From the NCBI GenBank assembly GCA_900546575.1, contig URDM01000022.1:1-36267 (forward strand): a DNA stretch of 36,267 nt, given 5' to 3'. The DNA is from an uncultured Prevotella sp. (lineage in GTDB: Bacteria; Bacteroidota; Bacteroidia; Bacteroidales; Bacteroidaceae). Both the position numbers and the translations under genes were made by a program. The notes under the pieces are model-generated. The model made no database searches. It had not been told where the DNA came from and saw only the letters and a program-made list of their open reading frames with translations. Below are positions 33,949 to 36,267 of this stretch, piece by piece (positions within the stretch are counted from its first letter, which is position 1; every line of letters starts with the position of its first letter).

Positions 33949-34006
33949 TCTCACAATAATTTGTGACAAAGACCACGCAATTGTTTTGTCACGAATTATT
34001 GTGAGA
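33949..34006. terminator. Long hairpin between convergent xseB and menC units
   Basis: TCTCACAATAATT-T-GTGACAAA (33949–33970) pairs with TTTGTCAC-G-AATTATTGTGAGA (33985–34006), giving 22 consecutive pairs including one T·G, around a 14-nt loop. It lacks a T tract on either side and is longer than ordinary terminators here, so it may be a small palindromic element rather than a simple terminator. Its place between two converging units is consistent with transcription termination. Confidence 0.6.
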
Positions 34007-34111
34007 GATGTTAAGTGTTGAATGTTAAGTGTTTAATTCGAAATCGAATAATTCACAATCGCAGGCGTAGCCGAGAACAATTCAAAACTCAAAACTCAAA
34101 ATTCAAAACTC
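34007..34111. repeat. Low-complexity direct repeats behind menC
   Basis: TGTTAAGTGTT occurs at about 34009 and again at about 34023 (TGTTAAGTGTT within AATGTTAAGTGTTTAAT). ATTCGA-AA-TCGAAT at 34036–34049 is a perfect short palindrome. From about 34080 to 34110 the phrase ATTCAAAACTCAAAACTCAA recurs (CAAAACT/CAAAATT units of 7–8 nt). A related GTTAAGGGTTAAATGTTAG stretch lies near 23193. No gene is present. Confidence 0.6.
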
Positions 34112-35143
34112 CTATAAACGCCAAAGCTTCTCGCCACGTATTGTGAGAGGCATCTCGATGTTGTCGGTGAAGAGCATACCGGTGCCCAGTCCTTGCGGCA
34201 TACTGATGTCGGGACCATACACGTCGGCTGCCAATTGTGCCACGGCGTTGAGTCCGACATTACTCTCAAGCGCACTCGTTATCCACGAGCCGATGCCACG
34301 TTGGTGCGCCATGTCTATCCATTCGCGTGTGCCGCTTATTCCGCCGTGCAGCGACGGTTTAAGTATTATGTATTGCGGGCGAATGGTGTCAAGCAGTTCC
34401 TGCTTCATTCCGGGCATGTTCACGCCTATAAGTTCCTCGTCGAGGGCAATGGGTATCGGCGATGAAGCGCACAGTTGAGCCATACGCGCCCATTGATGCT
34501 GGCGTATGGGTTGCTCAATTGAGTGAATATCGTAGCGTGCCAGTTGTTCGAGTCGGCTCGGAGCGTCCTCGAATGTAAATCCGCCGTTGGCGTCGACACG
34601 CAATTCTATCTGTTCCTTTGTGAAAGCCTGGCGTATATGACGTATCAAGTCAAGTTCGCTATCGAATTCGATAGCACCTATTTTCAGCTTTACACAGTGG
34701 AATCCTGTTTTCATTTTCGATTCCAGTCGGGCAAGCATCTCGTCATGACTGCCCATCCATACCAGTCCGTTTATTGTGATGCCTTCCTCGCCACGTGTGA
34801 ATGGAGTGTCGAAGAGCCGTCCGTTTCCGCCGTTCTGCAGGTCGGTCATGGCAGTCTCTATACCAAAGAGTATGGAAGGGTAGGGGCGCAGCATGTCGTA
34901 ATTGACGTTGCCCGTCAGTTCTATCATACGGCAGATTGACTCCAGAGTCTTCTCGTATTCGGGGCGTGCGTCGCAACTGAGGTCGGGCAGAGGAGCACAT
35001 TCGCCCACGCCCTTGCATCCCGGACGCTCGCTGTCCTCAATCTCTACAAACCACGACTTGCGTATGTTGTACACTCCGCGCGATGTTCCGGCAGGCTGCT
35101 TGAAGTGCAGCGTGCGCGGCGTGATGCTTATCTTGTATCTCAT
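34112..35143 (-). CDS. menC: o-Succinylbenzoate synthase (menaquinone biosynthesis)
   Basis: The 343-residue product belongs to the enolase superfamily in the muconate-lactonizing/MenC group. It has the catalytic pair K152/K154 in VKLKIG, metal ligands D184 (RVDANGG), E210 (SIEQPI) and D235 (ALDEEL), and K262 in LKPSLHGGI as the opposite base. WITSALESNVGLNAVAQLAA near residue 295 completes the pocket. MenC dehydrates SHCHC to o-succinylbenzoate. The superfamily alone could also mean dipeptide epimerase, but menB lies two genes upstream on the same strand, which supports MenC. It is the last gene seen on this strand and lies 32 nt after the ComF-like gene. Confidence 0.88.
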   Translation of the reverse strand: MRYKISITPRTLHFKQPAGTSRGVYNIRKSWFVEIEDSERPGCKGVGECAPLPDLSCDARPEYEKTLESICRMIELTGNVNYDMLRPYPSILFGIETAMTDLQNGGNGRLFDTPFTRGEEGITINGLVWMGSHDEMLARLESKMKTGFHCVKLKIGAIEFDSELDLIRHIRQAFTKEQIELRVDANGGFTFEDAPSRLEQLARYDIHSIEQPIRQHQWARMAQLCASSPIPIALDEELIGVNMPGMKQELLDTIRPQYIILKPSLHGGISGTREWIDMAHQRGIGSWITSALESNVGLNAVAQLAADVYGPDISMPQGLGTGMLFTDNIEMPLTIRGEKLWRL

Positions 35144-35175
35144 TATTCTTATTGTTTGTTGGTGAGTGGGGCGTG

Positions 35176-35904
35176 TCAGTCTTCAGTTCTTCCAATAGTC
35201 ATAATGCTTATCGTCACATCTTCAAGCTTCGCTATTTCCGTTGCGCATGCTGTCAGCGTCGCGCCGGTAGTGATGATGTCGTCGATGAGCAGAATGTGCA
35301 TACCGCTTGGATGCTGTCCTTGTTTAAGGGCGAAGGCACCGCTTACGTTTGTTGAGCGTGATGTAGCTTTGGTCAACGTCTGACTTTGGGTGTAACGCAC
35401 GCGCTCAACAATATCCTCGCGTACAGGTATGTGGGTCAGTTCGCTTATGCCGCGTGCCACCTCACAGCTCTGGTTGTATCCACGTTCGCGTCGGCGCTTT
35501 TTGTGTAGCGGCATAGGCACAATTGCATCAATGCCGTCGAAGAATCCCGACGGCATATAGTCGGCAGCCATCATTCGTCCTATTTCCTCACCAATGTCTT
35601 CGCGTCCGCCATATTTCAGTCGGTAGATGAGGGTTGCGAAGGGCGTGTGAGGATGATATTTCACGAACGATGCACATCGCTCCACCGGCACCAGTCCCCA
35701 CAACCGCCGTGCAGTGTGGTTGTCGTAGGGCGACGAAGCGTCGTCGGTGCGTGGCAGCAGAGCGTTGCATGTGGTGCAGACAAGCCTTTCGTCGATGGCA
35801 AGTCGGGTGCCGCACACCTCGCAAGCACGTGGTGCTATAAGGTCGATGAGGCTGCGCCATAGCTTAAGCAGCCGTTTTGTAATGTCTGTCAGACTCTTCG
35901 TCAT
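35176..35904 (-). CDS. ComF-family phosphoribosyltransferase-like protein
   Basis: The 242-residue protein has an N-terminal zinc ribbon (C28-x2-C31 and C43-x2-C46, in CEVCG … CTTC). It continues with PHTPFATLIYRLKYGGREDI, the MPLHKKRRRERGYNQS block typical of ComF proteins, and the PRPP-binding motif IDDIITTGATL at about residues 207–217. ComF homologues take part in DNA uptake and transformation in some bacteria, but many lineages keep them without known competence. No purine or pyrimidine specificity can be assigned. It sits between menB and menC on the same strand (42 nt from menB, 32 nt to menC), which is an unusual neighbour for a menaquinone operon. Confidence 0.9.
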   Translation of the reverse strand: MTKSLTDITKRLLKLWRSLIDLIAPRACEVCGTRLAIDERLVCTTCNALLPRTDDASSPYDNHTARRLWGLVPVERCASFVKYHPHTPFATLIYRLKYGGREDIGEEIGRMMAADYMPSGFFDGIDAIVPMPLHKKRRRERGYNQSCEVARGISELTHIPVREDIVERVRYTQSQTLTKATSRSTNVSGAFALKQGQHPSGMHILLIDDIITTGATLTACATEIAKLEDVTISIMTIGRTED

Positions 35905-35946
35905 GGCTGTATCTTATTCTGCATTATTGCAGATTGTTATTCTTCA

Positions 35947-36267
35947 TTAAGGCAGTTTGGGATACTTGCTGAAGTCGGGCTTGCGCTTTTCGAGGAAAGC
36001 CTTGCCTCCTTCTTGAGCCTCGTCGAGCATATAGTAGAGCATGGTAGCGTCGCCTGCCAGTTCCTGTATGCCCGCCTGACCATCGAGTTCGGCATTGAGT
36101 CCGGCTTTGATCATGCGCAGTGCCAGTGGCGAACGTTCCATCATGATCTGTGCCCATTCTACGCAAGTGTCCTCAAGCTGGTCGAACGGCACCACCTTGT
36201 TGACCATTCCCATCTCTTCTGCCTCCTTCGCAGAATACTGCTTGCAGAGGAACCAGATTTCACGGGC
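35947..36267 (-). CDS. menB: 1,4-Dihydroxy-2-naphthoyl-CoA synthase, C-terminal part (5' end cut by window)
   Basis: The frame is open from the window edge (AREIWFLCKQYSAKEAEEMG) to the stop at 35947, 106 residues. It matches the C-terminus of MenB, a crotonase-family enzyme: GMVNKVVPFDQLEDTCVEWA, then SPLALRMIKAGLNAELDG, the AGIQELAGDATMLYYMLDEA helix and the closing FLEKRKPDFSKYPKLP. MenB closes the naphthoate ring of o-succinylbenzoyl-CoA. An internal ATG at 36213 is not the true start. The same strand carries comF-like and menC genes downstream. The N-terminus with the oxyanion hole lies outside the window. Confidence 0.93.
   Translation of the reverse strand, partial: AREIWFLCKQYSAKEAEEMGMVNKVVPFDQLEDTCVEWAQIMMERSPLALRMIKAGLNAELDGQAGIQELAGDATMLYYMLDEAQEGGKAFLEKRKPDFSKYPKLP

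Noticed and set aside
34112..35143. Dipeptide epimerase instead of MenC
   Set aside because: The enolase-superfamily residues alone do not decide, but menB two genes upstream on the same strand makes menaquinone synthesis the better reading.

Overview
The window looks like chromosomal DNA of a Bacteroidota species, most likely a Prevotella/Segatella-type member of the Prevotellaceae. The reasons are three SusC/RagA–SusD-type modules, lipoproteins with acidic residues just after the lipobox cysteine, a BspA-like leucine-rich-repeat protein, no Shine–Dalgarno sites, and several promoters that fit the Bacteroidetes pattern (TTG, about 17–21 nt, then TAnnTTTG). Genus is inferred from gene content and style, not from a search.

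Layout. 1–2899: a TolC-family efflux protein (minus, cut by the window edge) diverges from a three-gene operon of ECF sigma factor, membrane-anchored putative anti-sigma protein and a small periplasmic Spy-like protein. This looks like an envelope-stress module. 2918–3420: tRNA-Arg(CCG) with its terminator, then a second copy of the tRNA 3' half plus terminator and about 200 bp of coding-like debris. 3421–17035: one long minus-strand operon of eight genes transcribed from about 17060. In transcription order these are a very short SusC-like receptor, SusD, a SusC without N-terminal extension, a second SusD, a DUF4843 lipoprotein, a PKD-like lipoprotein, a BspA-like LRR protein and a secreted metzincin-type zinc metalloprotease. 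Together they suggest surface capture, cleavage and import of a protein or peptide substrate. 17036–17794: a gene-free stretch with several families of short direct repeats spaced 20–23 nt, closed by a strong terminator.

17795–23015 (minus): a biotin-dependent-type carboxyltransferase whose C-terminal biotinyl-like domain lacks the lysine, an HD-domain hydrolase and an LptD-like outer-membrane LPS assembly protein. 23016–23834: a gene-free stretch with five palindromic repeats of about 22 nt and a promoter. 23835–28689 (plus): a second SusC/SusD pair. The SusC signal peptide is out of frame with the rest of the protein at a run of seven G. One more G, or a -1 slip, restores a normal signal peptide. 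28784–31597: a secreted S9 prolyl-oligopeptidase-family peptidase. 31673–33928: nitroreductase, xseA and xseB (exonuclease VII). 33929–34111: a long perfect-type hairpin and low-complexity repeats between convergent operons. 34112–36267 (minus): menB (cut by the window edge), a ComF-family phosphoribosyltransferase and menC, part of a menaquinone operon.

The observation most worth checking is the homopolymer-disrupted SusC signal peptide at 23886–23892. Next are the missing biotin lysine in the carboxyltransferase, the unusual double SusCD/metalloprotease operon with two receptors stripped of N-terminal domains, and the tRNA-Arg 3'-half duplication.
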